Origin: Muricauda sp. MAR_2010_75
GTDB taxonomy: Bacteria > Bacteroidota > Bacteroidia > Flavobacteriales > Flavobacteriaceae
Assembly: GCF_000745185.1 (NCBI RefSeq)
Contig: NZ_JQNJ01000001.1
Coordinates: 3,392,501 to 3,456,500 of the forward strand
Reading direction: 5' to 3'
Length of the DNA: 64,000 nt
In this document: piece after piece, positions 1 to 9,386 of the stretch
How the letters are laid out: each line of letters begins with the position of its first letter
Numbering within the stretch: position 1 is the stretch's first letter
The notes under the pieces: generated by a model
What the model saw: only the letters and a program-made list of their open reading frames with translations
Told to the model about the DNA's origin: nothing
The model's database searches: none
Translations under genes and position numbers: made by a program

Positions 1-90
1 AACAACAATGGTATAAATGCCCATTGCGTTTGCCACATCGACCAAAACGGCCGTTTCTGGGTTTCCTCCCAATATGATAAGTTTTTTCAT
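1..90 (-). CDS. N-terminus of probable ATP-grasp family protein (partial)
   Basis: Only the first 30 codons are in the window; the gene runs off the left edge. The translation begins MKKLIILGGNPETAVLVDVA, a Rossmann-like opening with a glycine-rich GGNPE turn as seen in the pre-ATP-grasp domain of carbamoyl-phosphate-synthase-like ligases found in polysaccharide loci. It lies 67 bases downstream of the glycosyltransferase at 158-1399 on the same strand, so it is probably the next gene of the leftward polysaccharide operon. With 30 residues the family call is a guess; another nucleotide-binding protein is possible. Confidence 0.45.
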   Translation of the reverse strand, partial: MKKLIILGGNPETAVLVDVANAMGIYTIVV

Positions 91-157
91 AAATCAAAGT
101 TATTACAACATCGTATTATTTTGATGTTCCAGGGGTTTCAATTTTAAACAGGCAGTA

Positions 158-1399
158 TTAATTTTTTTGGAATTCAAATCGGTCATTGAAGCCCAAATCC
201 ATCAATATTTGTTTAATGTCCCCCATGTTTGTGTTTATTTCTACAATTTTGTTTTCATCAATGCCCATAAGCTTCAGCTCCTCCTTGATTTCATCGTGAT
301 TTGTAGGATTGATGGTGGCTATGATCAAATGATCGAAATCACTGTTGCTTACTGCACTGATGGGTTGTACATGGTTCCCACCAATATTTAAGGGATGGTA
401 GTCCAGATCTATCCATTTGACCACCTCAAAAAAATGGGCTTTGGTATTCGTGGATAGGATGTGTTGCCCAAATGAACCTGAACTGTAAACAACCACTTTT
501 GACTTGGGTCCGACATTTAAAAAAGGATTGAAAACCAGATTGTTGTCCTCGTCAAAAATCAACCCTCCAGAGCGAACCAGAATTTGGGAGTACAAATAGT
601 AAGTAATCTGTTTGTCCAGATTTTCCTTATCCAGAAACTTGCTGAGTTTTGATTTTAGAAAGCTTGTCAACAGCCCCAGCCTGTAATATTCCATTTGTGG
701 ATTTTCAATGGATTTTACGATGGAATCATGCCGTTGCCTATAATAATAAACGGGAATACGGCTTACGGTGACTTTTTTTGAAATGGCCAGGTAGGCATAG
801 GTTATGGCGGCGTCTTCTCCCATGATTATTTCGTTGGGCACATCATAGAGAACTTCACTCAGTAATGATTTTTTAAACAATTTGTTCCACACATAAGTTG
901 ATATACCATGCTCACAGAAACGACCATTATAGATGGCGTTGGGAAGAATGGAGGATTGCAATTCTTCATGCTCATAGATGCCTGTGGATTTTGGTTTTAT
1001 GGTCTCAATTTTCCCATCGAATTCCCTGAAATGGCCCGTGACCACAAGATCAGAGTCATTTGCCACGGCAAGCTTGAACAGCACATCCAAATAAAATGTA
1101 TCTACCCAATCATCACCGTCAACGTATGCAATATATTTTCCCTTGGCTTGATCCAATCCTGCCTTTCTTGCACTTAAAAGTCCACCGTTTTCTTTGTGTA
1201 TGACTTCTACCCGGGTATCCTTCTTTGCGTAATCATCACAAATTTTGGGGCAACTGTCAGGACTGCCATCATCCACCAAAATCAATTCAAAATCTGAAAA
1301 AGATTGGTCTAAAAGGCTATCGATACACTGAGGCAAGTACCTTTCAATCCGATAGATGGGAACAATAACGCTTATTTCAACAGTATTCAATTGACTCAT
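158..1399 (-). CDS. Glycosyltransferase family 2 with extra C-terminal Rossmann-like domain
   Basis: The 413-residue protein opens with a GT-A fold typical of family 2: ISVIVPIYR near residue 9, the nucleotide-sugar contact VDDGS at 42-46 and the metal-binding DGDDW at 94-98. It should transfer a sugar from a nucleotide donor to the growing lipid-linked repeat unit at the inner face of the cytoplasmic membrane. After the catalytic part (to about 285) comes a 110-residue tail with KVVVYSSGSFG and HLIIATINP, resembling the nucleotide-binding N-domain of PglD-type acetyltransferases rather than a glycosyltransferase element. The donor and acceptor cannot be told from sequence. It belongs to the leftward operon that starts at 9368. 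Confidence 0.85.
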   Translation of the reverse strand: MSQLNTVEISVIVPIYRIERYLPQCIDSLLDQSFSDFELILVDDGSPDSCPKICDDYAKKDTRVEVIHKENGGLLSARKAGLDQAKGKYIAYVDGDDWVDTFYLDVLFKLAVANDSDLVVTGHFREFDGKIETIKPKSTGIYEHEELQSSILPNAIYNGRFCEHGISTYVWNKLFKKSLLSEVLYDVPNEIIMGEDAAITYAYLAISKKVTVSRIPVYYYRQRHDSIVKSIENPQMEYYRLGLLTSFLKSKLSKFLDKENLDKQITYYLYSQILVRSGGLIFDEDNNLVFNPFLNVGPKSKVVVYSSGSFGQHILSTNTKAHFFEVVKWIDLDYHPLNIGGNHVQPISAVSNSDFDHLIIATINPTNHDEIKEELKLMGIDENKIVEINTNMGDIKQILMDLGFNDRFEFQKN

Positions 1400-1508
1400 A
1401 GTTTATGCAATTCAATATAAAACAAACCTCCTATATAAATATTGTTTTCGGTGGCTGATTTTGTCATATATGGGAATCTATTTTGAAAAATCAAAGATGG
1501 ATCATACT

Positions 1509-2255
1509 TTAAATAAACTCTCCTCCTGTAATTCGCACCAATGAGCCAGTTGTCATTGCTGATTCGTCTGAAATAAAGTACATGACCGCGGGTATGGGGT
1601 CTGACGTATTGAGCATTCTACCCATTGGGATAATTCCAGATGCCTTTTCCTTTAGTTTTTCCTCGCTTACGCCTTCTTTGTTTCGCAGTTCAAGTTCACC
1701 CTCGGTATTGGTCCAACCCATGACCAAATAATTTGATCGCACGCCATATTTGGCATAATGATGGGCTATATGGGTTGATAAGGTATACAAACTACTTTTT
1801 GTTAGAGCGTAGGGAGCGCGGTCAATTTCACCGTAATCCATATGCGCCGACCCAAAAAATAGGATGGAACCCGACTGTTGTTCAACCATGGATTTTAGCA
1901 CGTGTTTCAATAAAAAGAATGGTGCTTTAAGGTTGATGTTGAACACACTGTCATACACATCTTCCTCAGCATCAAGAATTGAGGCAACAGGAGTAATGCC
2001 CGCATATAAAATTAGGGCATCCACTTTTTTGAAACGTTGTATGGTCTGATTGTAAAAGTTTTCTATTTCTTCAATACTGTTCAAGTCCAACTTATGGAAA
2101 TAGAGTTGATTTTCGGCCTGTGTAGATTGGATAACCTTATCGCCTTCCTCTTGGTTTCGCCCACAAAAGGCTACATTATAACCTTTTTTCACACAGGATT
2201 TGAGGATTTCCTTGCCTACTCCCTTGGATCCCCCTAAGATCATTACAGTTTTCAT
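1509..2255 (-). CDS. SDR family oxidoreductase
   Basis: A 248-residue classical short-chain dehydrogenase. The NAD(P)-binding glycine motif is GGSKGVG at 8-14, the structural LYAG at 83-86 replaces NNAG, a serine sits near 136, and the catalytic Tyr149 and Lys153 lie in YALTK. A C-terminal ITGGEFI matches the usual ending of this family. It resembles FabG-like reductases. Inside a polysaccharide operon it more likely reduces a keto-sugar or its precursor than a fatty-acid intermediate, but the substrate is unknown. The start is the only ATG before the glycine motif. Confidence 0.85.
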   Translation of the reverse strand: MKTVMILGGSKGVGKEILKSCVKKGYNVAFCGRNQEEGDKVIQSTQAENQLYFHKLDLNSIEEIENFYNQTIQRFKKVDALILYAGITPVASILDAEEDVYDSVFNINLKAPFFLLKHVLKSMVEQQSGSILFFGSAHMDYGEIDRAPYALTKSSLYTLSTHIAHHYAKYGVRSNYLVMGWTNTEGELELRNKEGVSEEKLKEKASGIIPMGRMLNTSDPIPAVMYFISDESAMTTGSLVRITGGEFI

Positions 2256-2370
2256 GTTATATCAGCTTGCCTAAATTCGTACATTGTCCAAATCTAGGTA
2301 TTTATTGGTATGGCTTTGATTTTTATCTATAAAGTTGTTCAAACATTCTTTGAATCGTACATAAGTGATG

Positions 2371-2393
2371 CCACGTTCCTATTTTGAACGTGC
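2371..2393. repeat. Intercistronic inverted repeat (CACGTTC/GAACGTG)
   Basis: A perfect 7-bp inverted repeat, CACGTTC (2372-2378) and GAACGTG (2386-2392), with a 7-base loop, extendable to ATG/CAT with one bulged C. It lies between the sugar transferase and the SDR gene inside the operon. There is no T-run, so it looks more like an RNA-stability hairpin or a binding site than a terminator. Confidence 0.35.
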
Positions 2394-2410
2394 ATCCCGG
2401 GTTAAAAGAT

Positions 2411-3022
2411 TCACCCATTTTTGGTTCCCATAAACCGCTCCATGGTTTGCTCTTCACTGGCCGATATTCCATCGCGCTGTACTACTTTTTGCACCGTTTT
2501 CATCAAGATTTTTACATCAGTGGCGAAACTGATGTTATTGACGTACCAAACATCCAACTTAAATTTCTCTTCCCAACTTATGGCATTGCGCCCATTGACC
2601 TGTGCCCAACCGGTAATTCCAGGTTTTACATTATGCCGTTGGGCCTGTTCGGAATTGTAGAGTGGGAGGTAAGCCACCAAAAGGGGTCTGGGCCCCACAA
2701 TGGACATGTCTCCTTTGAGTACGTTGATAAGTTGCAAGAGTTCATCAAGGGAGGCCCCACGCACAAACTTGCCCACTTTGGTGATGCGTTCCATATCGGG
2801 GAGAAGGTTGCCTTGGGCATCCTTCTTATCGTTCATGGTCTTGAACTTGATGATAGTAAAGATTTTCTCATTTTTCCCTGGTCTTTTCTGAAAGAAAAAG
2901 GGTTTTCCATTATTAGCCCATGCTAGCAGAACGGTCAATGTTAAAATAATGGGTGACAGCACCAGTAGCGCGATCAATGAGACCAAAAAATCTATTATCC
3001 GTTTAAAGAACCGTGAATACAT
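2411..3022 (-). CDS. Initiating sugar-phosphate transferase (PglC/WcaJ-type)
   Basis: This 203-residue bacterial sugar transferase moves a sugar-1-phosphate from a UDP-sugar onto undecaprenyl phosphate, the first membrane step of repeat-unit assembly. It shows one N-terminal re-entrant or membrane helix (about 8-34), the family signature KFKTMND near residue 60, [18 protein letters not shown] and [12 protein letters not shown]. The short form without the extra N-terminal membrane region is the PglC type, whose known substrate is UDP-diNAcBac. That fits the 4,6-dehydratase and aminotransferase at 16056-19114. Its start codon shares one base with the stop of the upstream glycosyltransferase (TAATG), so translation is coupled. 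Confidence 0.9.
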   Translation of the reverse strand: MYSRFFKRIIDFLVSLIALLVLSPIILTLTVLLAWANNGKPFFFQKRPGKNEKIFTIIKFKTMNDKKDAQGNLLPDMERITKVGKFVRGASLDELLQLINVLKGDMSIVGPRPLLVAYLPLYNSEQAQRHNVKPGITGWAQVNGRNAISWEEKFKLDVWYVNNISFATDVKILMKTVQKVVQRDGISASEEQTMERFMGTKNG

Positions 3023-4161
3023 TATGTTATATTTTGGTTGATGATTCTAAGTAAATCAGCATTTATCAAACGAACATCGAACTTCTGTTCAGCAAGTTTT
3101 CTACTTTCCCTACCCATTGCCTCAATTTTATCTGGATTATCCAAAAAGTAGCTTACGGCCTTTTGAAGAGGTTCCAATTCTTTTGGAGGAATCAAAAATC
3201 CGTTTTTTCCTTCAAGTACAGTTTCCCTACATCCGGGGGTTTTGGTTGTTATGATTGGCAAACCTACCGACAAGGCTTCCAAAATGGATCTCGGTACGCC
3301 TTCCCTGTAATAGGTGGGCAGAACAAATATATCTGCAGCATTGAGATAAGGTCTAACATCGGTTTGCGTACCATGATGTACAATTACACCATCATCATGT
3401 AGTTTTTGTAATCTTGATGCCAATGCGATCAAGTCTTCAGGAGGGCTTCCAACCACGTGGAATTTAGCGTCCCTGTTTTCCTTATGTACAGATACTGCTG
3501 TATCCAGGAACAGTTCAATACCCTTTTCAACCATCAATCGGCCAATTATGATGAAATTTACGATACCTCCTTTATTGAATTCATGAGCTTCTTTGGAGCG
3601 AAATCGATCTATATTGATTCCAGAACCGTTCACTAAAAAGGACTCCTTGTTTTTGGGAAGAATACCTTGTTCCAAAAAAAGGTTTTTATCATCCACATTC
3701 TGAAAAATGGCAGTATTGTTTTTTCTGAGGGCAAGCTTGTACAAAAGTCGTGAGACCTGACCCAATAGTTTGGACTTTATGGAAACGCCGCTGAACGTAA
3801 AGCCAAGTCCCGTGATCAGGGAAAACGTCTTGATATTTAATTGTTGTGCTGCAAAAGAGCCATAAATGACCGGTTTTATGGTGTAGGCAAACACAAAGTC
3901 TATCTCCAGGTCTTTCATGATTTTTTTAAGTTCCCAGACACTTTTAAAGTCTTTAATAGGGTTTAGCCCTTTCCTTTGCAGGTTGAATTCAACGGGATGG
4001 GCGCCCATGGCTTTCACCTTTTCAATACTGTCATCGTAGAAATCAGGAGCAGCACACCAAACATCATAACCCGCTAGAACAAGTTCTTCAATAAAGTCTT
4101 TTCTGAAATTAAGCAGGGAATAGGAAACAGAACAAATAATTAGAACTTTTGGCTTTGTCAT
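3022..4161 (-). CDS. Glycosyltransferase family 4 (PglA-like)
   Basis: A 379-residue GT-B enzyme. The C-terminal donor domain shows GRLMVEKG at 207-214 and the EX7E motif, E287 to E295, in EGVPRSILE. The N-terminal half ([19 protein letters not shown]) resembles PglA-type enzymes that add the second sugar to undecaprenyl-diphospho-bacillosamine. Its gene is translationally coupled to the PglC-like transferase, supporting the role of second-sugar transferase. The family resemblance is from recall of conserved motifs, so the exact sugar (GalNAc or other) is inference. Confidence 0.85.
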   Translation of the reverse strand: MTKPKVLIICSVSYSLLNFRKDFIEELVLAGYDVWCAAPDFYDDSIEKVKAMGAHPVEFNLQRKGLNPIKDFKSVWELKKIMKDLEIDFVFAYTIKPVIYGSFAAQQLNIKTFSLITGLGFTFSGVSIKSKLLGQVSRLLYKLALRKNNTAIFQNVDDKNLFLEQGILPKNKESFLVNGSGINIDRFRSKEAHEFNKGGIVNFIIIGRLMVEKGIELFLDTAVSVHKENRDAKFHVVGSPPEDLIALASRLQKLHDDGVIVHHGTQTDVRPYLNAADIFVLPTYYREGVPRSILEALSVGLPIITTKTPGCRETVLEGKNGFLIPPKELEPLQKAVSYFLDNPDKIEAMGRESRKLAEQKFDVRLINADLLRIINQNIT

Positions 4162-4188
4162 TGATTGTGGCGTTTATTGAATTGTTCC

Positions 4189-5283
4189 TTATTTTTTAAT
4201 GGCACCCGTATAGCATTGCAAATAGCCTTCTACCATATCTTCTATATCAAAATCTTTAGATCGAGCCATGCATTTTTCAACTACAGCTTTATAGTAATCC
4301 TCATCCTCAATCAGTTTGTTTATGCTCGAGGCCAAAGATTCATGGTCCCCTTTGGGAAATAGGATTCCATATCCCTGGACCACTTCGGTAAGACCGGGCA
4401 CATCGGAAGCCATAAATGGTTTTCCTGAAGCCAACCCCTCAACACAAGATAGGGATAGGCCTTCAAAATTTGAGGAAAGAACAACAATATCAACAGTTTT
4501 TAGAAGACGGGGCACATCATTGCGCAGTCCGTAAAAATGAACTCTTTCCGATAGCTTCAACGAGGCCGCTAGTTTTTCTTGTTCTGTTCTCAACGGACCA
4601 TCACCCACTAGAATAAGATGTGTTGTCTCTGGAAGATGTTGTAAACTTTGAATCAGTGTTTTTTGATCTTTTTGAGGTGTAAAGCTCGATACTTGCAACA
4701 AAAGCGTCGTTGTTTCATCAAAACCCAGTTCTGTTTTTTGATAGGGCTTTGCGGAACTTACCTCATTTAGATTAATCCCATTATTGATTTGAAACACCAA
4801 CTTTTTCAATTTTCCAAGGTGCTCCTGCAGGTTTTGGTGCACTGCATCCGATATGGAAATGATTTTGGTGTAACGCCTATAGATAACCTTGTCAATGTGT
4901 TTTAGTAGGGGATGGTTTCTACGTCGGTTGGTAGTGTTGTGCTCGGTGTAGAAAAGTTTAGGGCGAACATTCCCAAGAAAACTTGCAAAACCAACCCAAT
5001 AAAAAGATGGAAATAGGTGCACGTGTACCACATCATACTGCTTCAGCAATCTTCTTAGCTTAAAAATATGCGTTGGACTGTACATGCTTTTGCCTTCGCC
5101 CAAGTTGTGGATTTTTAACTCAGGACTAATTTTTATCAAGCGTTCTAGAAACGCCGTTTTTTGGCCGTTCAGTAAAGCCAGTTCAACATCCACCCCTTTT
5201 TTTAGATAAGCGATACATAAATCGGTGACCAGTTTTTCTGCTCCACCTGAATTTAAAGAATTGATTACCTGTAAAACCTTCAT
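4189..5283 (-). CDS. Glycosyltransferase family 4
   Basis: A GT-B glycosyltransferase of about 365 residues, beginning MKVLQVINSLNSGGAEKLV, where the SGGAE loop is typical of GT4 N-domains. The donor-binding EX7E motif is EGLSLSCVE in the C-terminal third, preceded by LVGDGP. An in-frame ATG 33 bases upstream (5316) would add a hydrophilic stretch before the first beta-strand, so the start at 5283 is preferred. The product should extend the repeat unit on the cytoplasmic side. The specific linkage cannot be predicted. Confidence 0.83.
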   Translation of the reverse strand: MKVLQVINSLNSGGAEKLVTDLCIAYLKKGVDVELALLNGQKTAFLERLIKISPELKIHNLGEGKSMYSPTHIFKLRRLLKQYDVVHVHLFPSFYWVGFASFLGNVRPKLFYTEHNTTNRRRNHPLLKHIDKVIYRRYTKIISISDAVHQNLQEHLGKLKKLVFQINNGINLNEVSSAKPYQKTELGFDETTTLLLQVSSFTPQKDQKTLIQSLQHLPETTHLILVGDGPLRTEQEKLAASLKLSERVHFYGLRNDVPRLLKTVDIVVLSSNFEGLSLSCVEGLASGKPFMASDVPGLTEVVQGYGILFPKGDHESLASSINKLIEDEDYYKAVVEKCMARSKDFDIEDMVEGYLQCYTGAIKK

Positions 5284-5322
5284 GAAATTAAAATTCTCTA
5301 CTACATAACGTAGCAAATCAGT

Positions 5323-6426
5323 TTATTTTATTTTTTCCTGAAATTTTTTCTTGGGGGAGACCAAACCTAGAAAAAGGTTTTCATATTCAGATAAAATCTT
5401 TTCCTCCGAATATCTGGAATATACGGACTCCCGGACGGCACTTGAATCCCAATCGTGGTTGATGGACAATTTCAATTTCTTCAAAAAATCGGAATGGTCC
5501 TTGGCTATATAACCGTTTAGCCCGGGAATAATAATTTCATTGATTCCACCAGGAGCGTCAAACACAACGGCTGGCGTGCCTGTTGCACAGCTTTCCAACA
5601 ATGCATTTGGGAAACCTTCAACATAAGAACCCTGAAGATAGAGATCGTTCTGCGCCAAATACGCATTCACTTTATCCGTATGCGAAATAAATGTGATTTT
5701 TTCAATAAGCCCCAATTCGTCAATCAAGTTCACTAAGGTGTCTTTATAGTCTCCAGACCCAATTATGGTGTACTGAAAAGGTTTATCGAACTCAGACAGG
5801 ACTTTTAAAACCCTTTGAAACCCTTTCCGTTCCGTTAACCTGCCAATGGTGATGAACCGCAATACATTGTCCTCTGAAAATTTGCGTTCCTTTAACTTGA
5901 ATTTTGAGGTTACCGGATTATTGATGACCACCATTTTTGAAACGGGCAAGCCAAAATTTTCAATTAAGTCCTTCTTCATGTCAATGGATTGACAAATAAT
6001 CTTATCCTGTGATTTTAATGCCAAGCGATAGGGCAAAGCAGGCCTTTCATTTTCGGTACTCTCATTCTCCATACTAAAGCTGGATATGGTGGTTTCCCTG
6101 GCCACAAATTTTATCCAAGGAAAAGCAAGTCCGATCAGCCCTGTTACCGTATTTACGTGTCCCATGGCACCAATCACAATTTTAGGCCTGTTCTTGATCA
6201 GAAACTTAATAATTGCAGGAATGGCATTTTTGACCCGGCTTTTGTTTAGAAAGGTTACGGGAATGTTCTCTACGTTATATTTCTGGTCAGCATTGGAACC
6301 GGTAATCAGCAAATGGGAATTAAATAGGCTAGGGTCTATGTTTTGGGCCAAAAAAGACATCACCCGCTCAGCACCTCCAGAACGCAATGATGGCAAAATA
6401 AAAAGGACATCAATTTTTTTCTCCAA
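5323..6426 (-). CDS. Glycosyltransferase family 4
   Basis: A 367-residue GT-B enzyme. The N-terminus has FILPSLRSGGAERV, the acceptor-side glycine loop of GT4 proteins; the C-terminal domain has GRLTERKG and the EX7E pair in EGFPNALLE. It is the third GT-B enzyme in a row in the leftward operon, so the repeat unit probably has at least four sugars when the family 2 enzyme and the initiating transferase are counted. It may resemble GalNAc or Gal transferases of capsule loci, but the donor is unknown. Confidence 0.83.
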   Translation of the reverse strand: MEKKIDVLFILPSLRSGGAERVMSFLAQNIDPSLFNSHLLITGSNADQKYNVENIPVTFLNKSRVKNAIPAIIKFLIKNRPKIVIGAMGHVNTVTGLIGLAFPWIKFVARETTISSFSMENESTENERPALPYRLALKSQDKIICQSIDMKKDLIENFGLPVSKMVVINNPVTSKFKLKERKFSEDNVLRFITIGRLTERKGFQRVLKVLSEFDKPFQYTIIGSGDYKDTLVNLIDELGLIEKITFISHTDKVNAYLAQNDLYLQGSYVEGFPNALLESCATGTPAVVFDAPGGINEIIIPGLNGYIAKDHSDFLKKLKLSINHDWDSSAVRESVYSRYSEEKILSEYENLFLGLVSPKKKFQEKIK

Positions 6427-6519
6427 TTCTAAATGGGTTTTATGGTTTTGTTTTGAAAAGCTCTTGCGACTTAATTTTGATGAACATTATTGGCCATTGT
6501 TTTAGGTTGATTTCGCTTT

Positions 6520-7836
6520 TTAATCAGGAATTGGACTCAAATGCTGTGATTCCTCCTCTGGTTTTGAAAGTAAGCCCTGGGATTCGAGACCCAATAACAT
6601 TAGAACCATAAAAAACGGATAGTCCGCACTGAGAAAAATGTTGTTGTGAAAGCTTATATGGGTGGCATAGCCCAACAGGCACAAGATAAAAAAGACCCGC
6701 ATTATGGAATTTGAATTTCTATTGTGCTCCAATAAAAATTTCACCAACATAAAGAGCAGCCCATACCCAAGCAACGAATAATAAATGCCCACATTGATGA
6801 TGCCATTGTGTGAAGTTAAATGCAATATGGCAGTATGTCCAAACTTGTGGTACATATCTTGTTTTACGGCTTTGTATTCTTTTTGGGATACTCCAAATGG
6901 ATAGGTTACTGCAGCAGTGACACCTGTTAGCCATAATAATGGCCTACTATCAGACTCCCCTTCTGAACTCAATTTGGTCAATCGGGAGTTTTTGGGCAAA
7001 AAATAGTCTTGGCCCACAACAACGAAGAGTGAAAGAAGCAAGCCTGCAACAAACATGGCAGATTGGTACATAGGCCTTTTTTTATGGGGAACAAAAAAGA
7101 AATAACCGCCAATTATAACAAGTTCCCCCAATAGCAATGAACGGGTCTGGGTAAGAATGGAGCAAACAAATAGAACTCCAAGCAAGCCCATGTAAATTCT
7201 TTTTTTGGTTTTGATATACATAAAAAAGGCCATGCAAAAACTGCTTATGGCAAAGTAAGAGAATGAGATGGTAGAGGCAAAGGGGCCAGCTAACCTGAAT
7301 CTATCAGCATACCCTCCAGAAATATACATATCTTCGTTTTCAAGAGTTCCAGAAACACGACTACCTTCAGTCACATTTGAAAATAGAAACCTTTTAAATT
7401 CAAACATTTCACTAGCAATGGGCGAAATAGGGTGCTGTAAAAGGGCGAACAGACAAATAAAGAAATGGCCTATTAAAACTACATTTACGTATTTTAAATT
7501 CTTTTGGGCAATAAGGAAAAATAAATAGGAAAATACAATAAAGGAGAATCCCTTGAACAAATCAATTAAAACATATTTGGTTTCTATTTCATTAAGGGCC
7601 AAAATACGGAGATTAACAAGAAATAGTAATAGCGTGAAAGCTACTAAAAAAATATTCCACCCCCTAAAAAAGGAATTGGTCTTTAGCGCTGTTAGATAAG
7701 GCTTAAAGAGTATAAAAAAGAATAGGAACTCCAACCCACGGTCAATACTGATAAGGCCTCCCAAGCGAAATTTGATAAAGACATTGTCAAACGCCAATAA
7801 AAAGGCAATAATTATGTAAGGGACCTTTAGATTCAT
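6520..7836 (-). CDS. O-antigen/exopolysaccharide polymerase (Wzy-like)
   Basis: A 438-residue polytopic membrane protein with about ten to twelve hydrophobic segments and a large loop between later helices (FGHTAILHLTSHNGIIN region), the layout of Wzy polymerases and O-antigen ligases. It would join lipid-linked repeat units on the periplasmic face. The start codon overlaps the stop of the flippase gene by 4 bases (7833-7836), placing polymerase directly after flippase as is common in Wzx/Wzy loci. Wzy sequences are poorly conserved, so polymerase versus ligase rests on context. Confidence 0.78.
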   Translation of the reverse strand: MNLKVPYIIIAFLLAFDNVFIKFRLGGLISIDRGLEFLFFFILFKPYLTALKTNSFFRGWNIFLVAFTLLLFLVNLRILALNEIETKYVLIDLFKGFSFIVFSYLFFLIAQKNLKYVNVVLIGHFFICLFALLQHPISPIASEMFEFKRFLFSNVTEGSRVSGTLENEDMYISGGYADRFRLAGPFASTISFSYFAISSFCMAFFMYIKTKKRIYMGLLGVLFVCSILTQTRSLLLGELVIIGGYFFFVPHKKRPMYQSAMFVAGLLLSLFVVVGQDYFLPKNSRLTKLSSEGESDSRPLLWLTGVTAAVTYPFGVSQKEYKAVKQDMYHKFGHTAILHLTSHNGIINVGIYYSLLGYGLLFMLVKFLLEHNRNSNSIMRVFFILCLLGYATHISFHNNIFLSADYPFFMVLMLLGLESQGLLSKPEEESQHLSPIPD

Positions 7837-9368
7837 GGATGTTCTGCAAAAAAGTCTTTAAAAATGGGTACTCGAACCATATAATTTTTAATCTTTCCAG
7901 GCAACGAATTGGCAACTAAAATAAACATGGAAAGATTATTAGGGGTAAAAATTATATTTTTCTTGCTCTTAAAATATAGTACAAATATGGGCAAATATAC
8001 CGTTACGGTTATAGCCAGATGAATCCATTTTGATTTAATTTCGAAATAATAGAGCACTACCGTGCTCAGCACAAAAAGTAAATGAAAAATGATGTTTTTT
8101 GATAGGTCTTTTATTAGCCCAACACCTGAAAAATCCAAAACCTTATAGAGTCTATAGGCTATTTGCACATAATTGATCACAGTGGCCACCAATACCCCGG
8201 CAGCGACCCCAGGCAACGAATAGAGAAGGCCACCAATATAGGTGCAGACAAACATTAAGACCGCAAATATCAGTTGGTAATAGGCTCCCCTGTACACAAT
8301 CCCCAACGATTTAAGGTATGACTTGTTTATTCGGGTCCCAAAACGGAAAGCCAGCCCCAATATCAACAATTGCAGTGGTAGTACCGCAGACCCCCATTGA
8401 CCTCCCAAAAACGCATCGATAATAAATTCTGCATTGATCAAAATCAATACACTTATGGGAACCAAGAGCCCAAAACAAAAGGTTGTACTAAACGTATAGA
8501 AAGATGATAGTTTTTTAATGTCGTTCTGTTTTTGGGATAGAATAGGGAATAGGACCTTGTCGAAAATAGTCCCAAAAAAACTGGCGGGTATGGAATACAA
8601 TTGGAAGGCCTTTGAATAAAACCCCAACAAAGCGGTCCCCAAGGTTCTGCCCACAATAATATTATCCGCTTTTTCACCAAAAAAGTTAAATATAATCCCT
8701 AGGGTATGACCTGAGCCAAAAAAGAACAGATCCTTTAAAGGCTGCTTTTCCAAACGCAATGAAAATTTGGGGACCTCATAACAAATGGTCAAACAAACAG
8801 TAATGCAAAGTCCAATAAACTGGCCCCAAATGAGTGACCAATACCCATAACCCAGATAGGCCAAGATTATGGAAACTGTACCTGAACCCAAGAGGTAGGC
8901 TGCCAGGCCAATTTTAACCCCCACATCAAACCGGAACTTTCTACTCAATAGGGCTTCACCTACACTGCCAAAACTTACCAAAGGAAAAAAGATGGAAAAA
9001 AATTGAAGTGCCTCAATGTCTTTTTGAATGTGGAAAAAATCAGCAAATACTGGAGTGAGGGCATAATAGGCAAATCCCAAAAGGGTTCCTAAAAGAATGG
9101 AAAACGTATAGGCCAGTGAAATATGTTTGTTGGTTATCTCGGGTAATTGAACCAATGAACTTGCAATACCCATTGTAGTGATTTGCTTTGTAAAATTGAC
9201 CACGATCATGATTATGGCAACAACACCAAATTCTTCAGGAGTAAGTAGCCTGGATAGAATACCTATGACCAATAACTGTAAAACAATTTGGACAACTGAA
9301 CCCGAAAAATTCCAAATAAAGCCTTTTATTCCTTTTTTGGTAAGTGAATCGTTCTTTGAAGGACCCAT
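7833..9368 (-). CDS. Lipopolysaccharide/oligosaccharide flippase (Wzx-like)
   Basis: A 511-residue multi-spanning protein of the polysaccharide transporter (MOP) superfamily. Hydrophobic helices run through most of the length, with a conserved early segment RLLTPEEFGVVAIIMI near 40-55 typical of this family (RLLxPxDFG). It should flip undecaprenyl-linked repeat units across the inner membrane. It is the first gene of the leftward operon; the next gene overlaps it by 4 bases. A TAATTTTG promoter element lies only 10 bases before its ATG. Confidence 0.88.
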   Translation of the reverse strand: MGPSKNDSLTKKGIKGFIWNFSGSVVQIVLQLLVIGILSRLLTPEEFGVVAIIMIVVNFTKQITTMGIASSLVQLPEITNKHISLAYTFSILLGTLLGFAYYALTPVFADFFHIQKDIEALQFFSIFFPLVSFGSVGEALLSRKFRFDVGVKIGLAAYLLGSGTVSIILAYLGYGYWSLIWGQFIGLCITVCLTICYEVPKFSLRLEKQPLKDLFFFGSGHTLGIIFNFFGEKADNIIVGRTLGTALLGFYSKAFQLYSIPASFFGTIFDKVLFPILSQKQNDIKKLSSFYTFSTTFCFGLLVPISVLILINAEFIIDAFLGGQWGSAVLPLQLLILGLAFRFGTRINKSYLKSLGIVYRGAYYQLIFAVLMFVCTYIGGLLYSLPGVAAGVLVATVINYVQIAYRLYKVLDFSGVGLIKDLSKNIIFHLLFVLSTVVLYYFEIKSKWIHLAITVTVYLPIFVLYFKSKKNIIFTPNNLSMFILVANSLPGKIKNYMVRVPIFKDFFAEHP

Positions 9369-9378
9369 AAAAAGTTTA

Positions 9379-9386
9379 CAAAATTA
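9379..9386 (-). promoter_or_regulatory. Putative -7 promoter element of the leftward operon
   Basis: On the minus strand this reads TAATTTTG, an exact match to the Bacteroidota -7 box TAnnTTTG. A convincing -33 TTG is not seen at the usual distance. The box ends 10 bases before the flippase ATG, so transcripts would have almost no leader. Confidence 0.35.

Noticed and set aside
2289..2296. TAGATTTG on the minus strand before the SDR gene, a perfect -7 match
   Set aside because: No -33 TTG at an acceptable distance and the gene is inside an operon; may be an internal promoter but cannot be supported.
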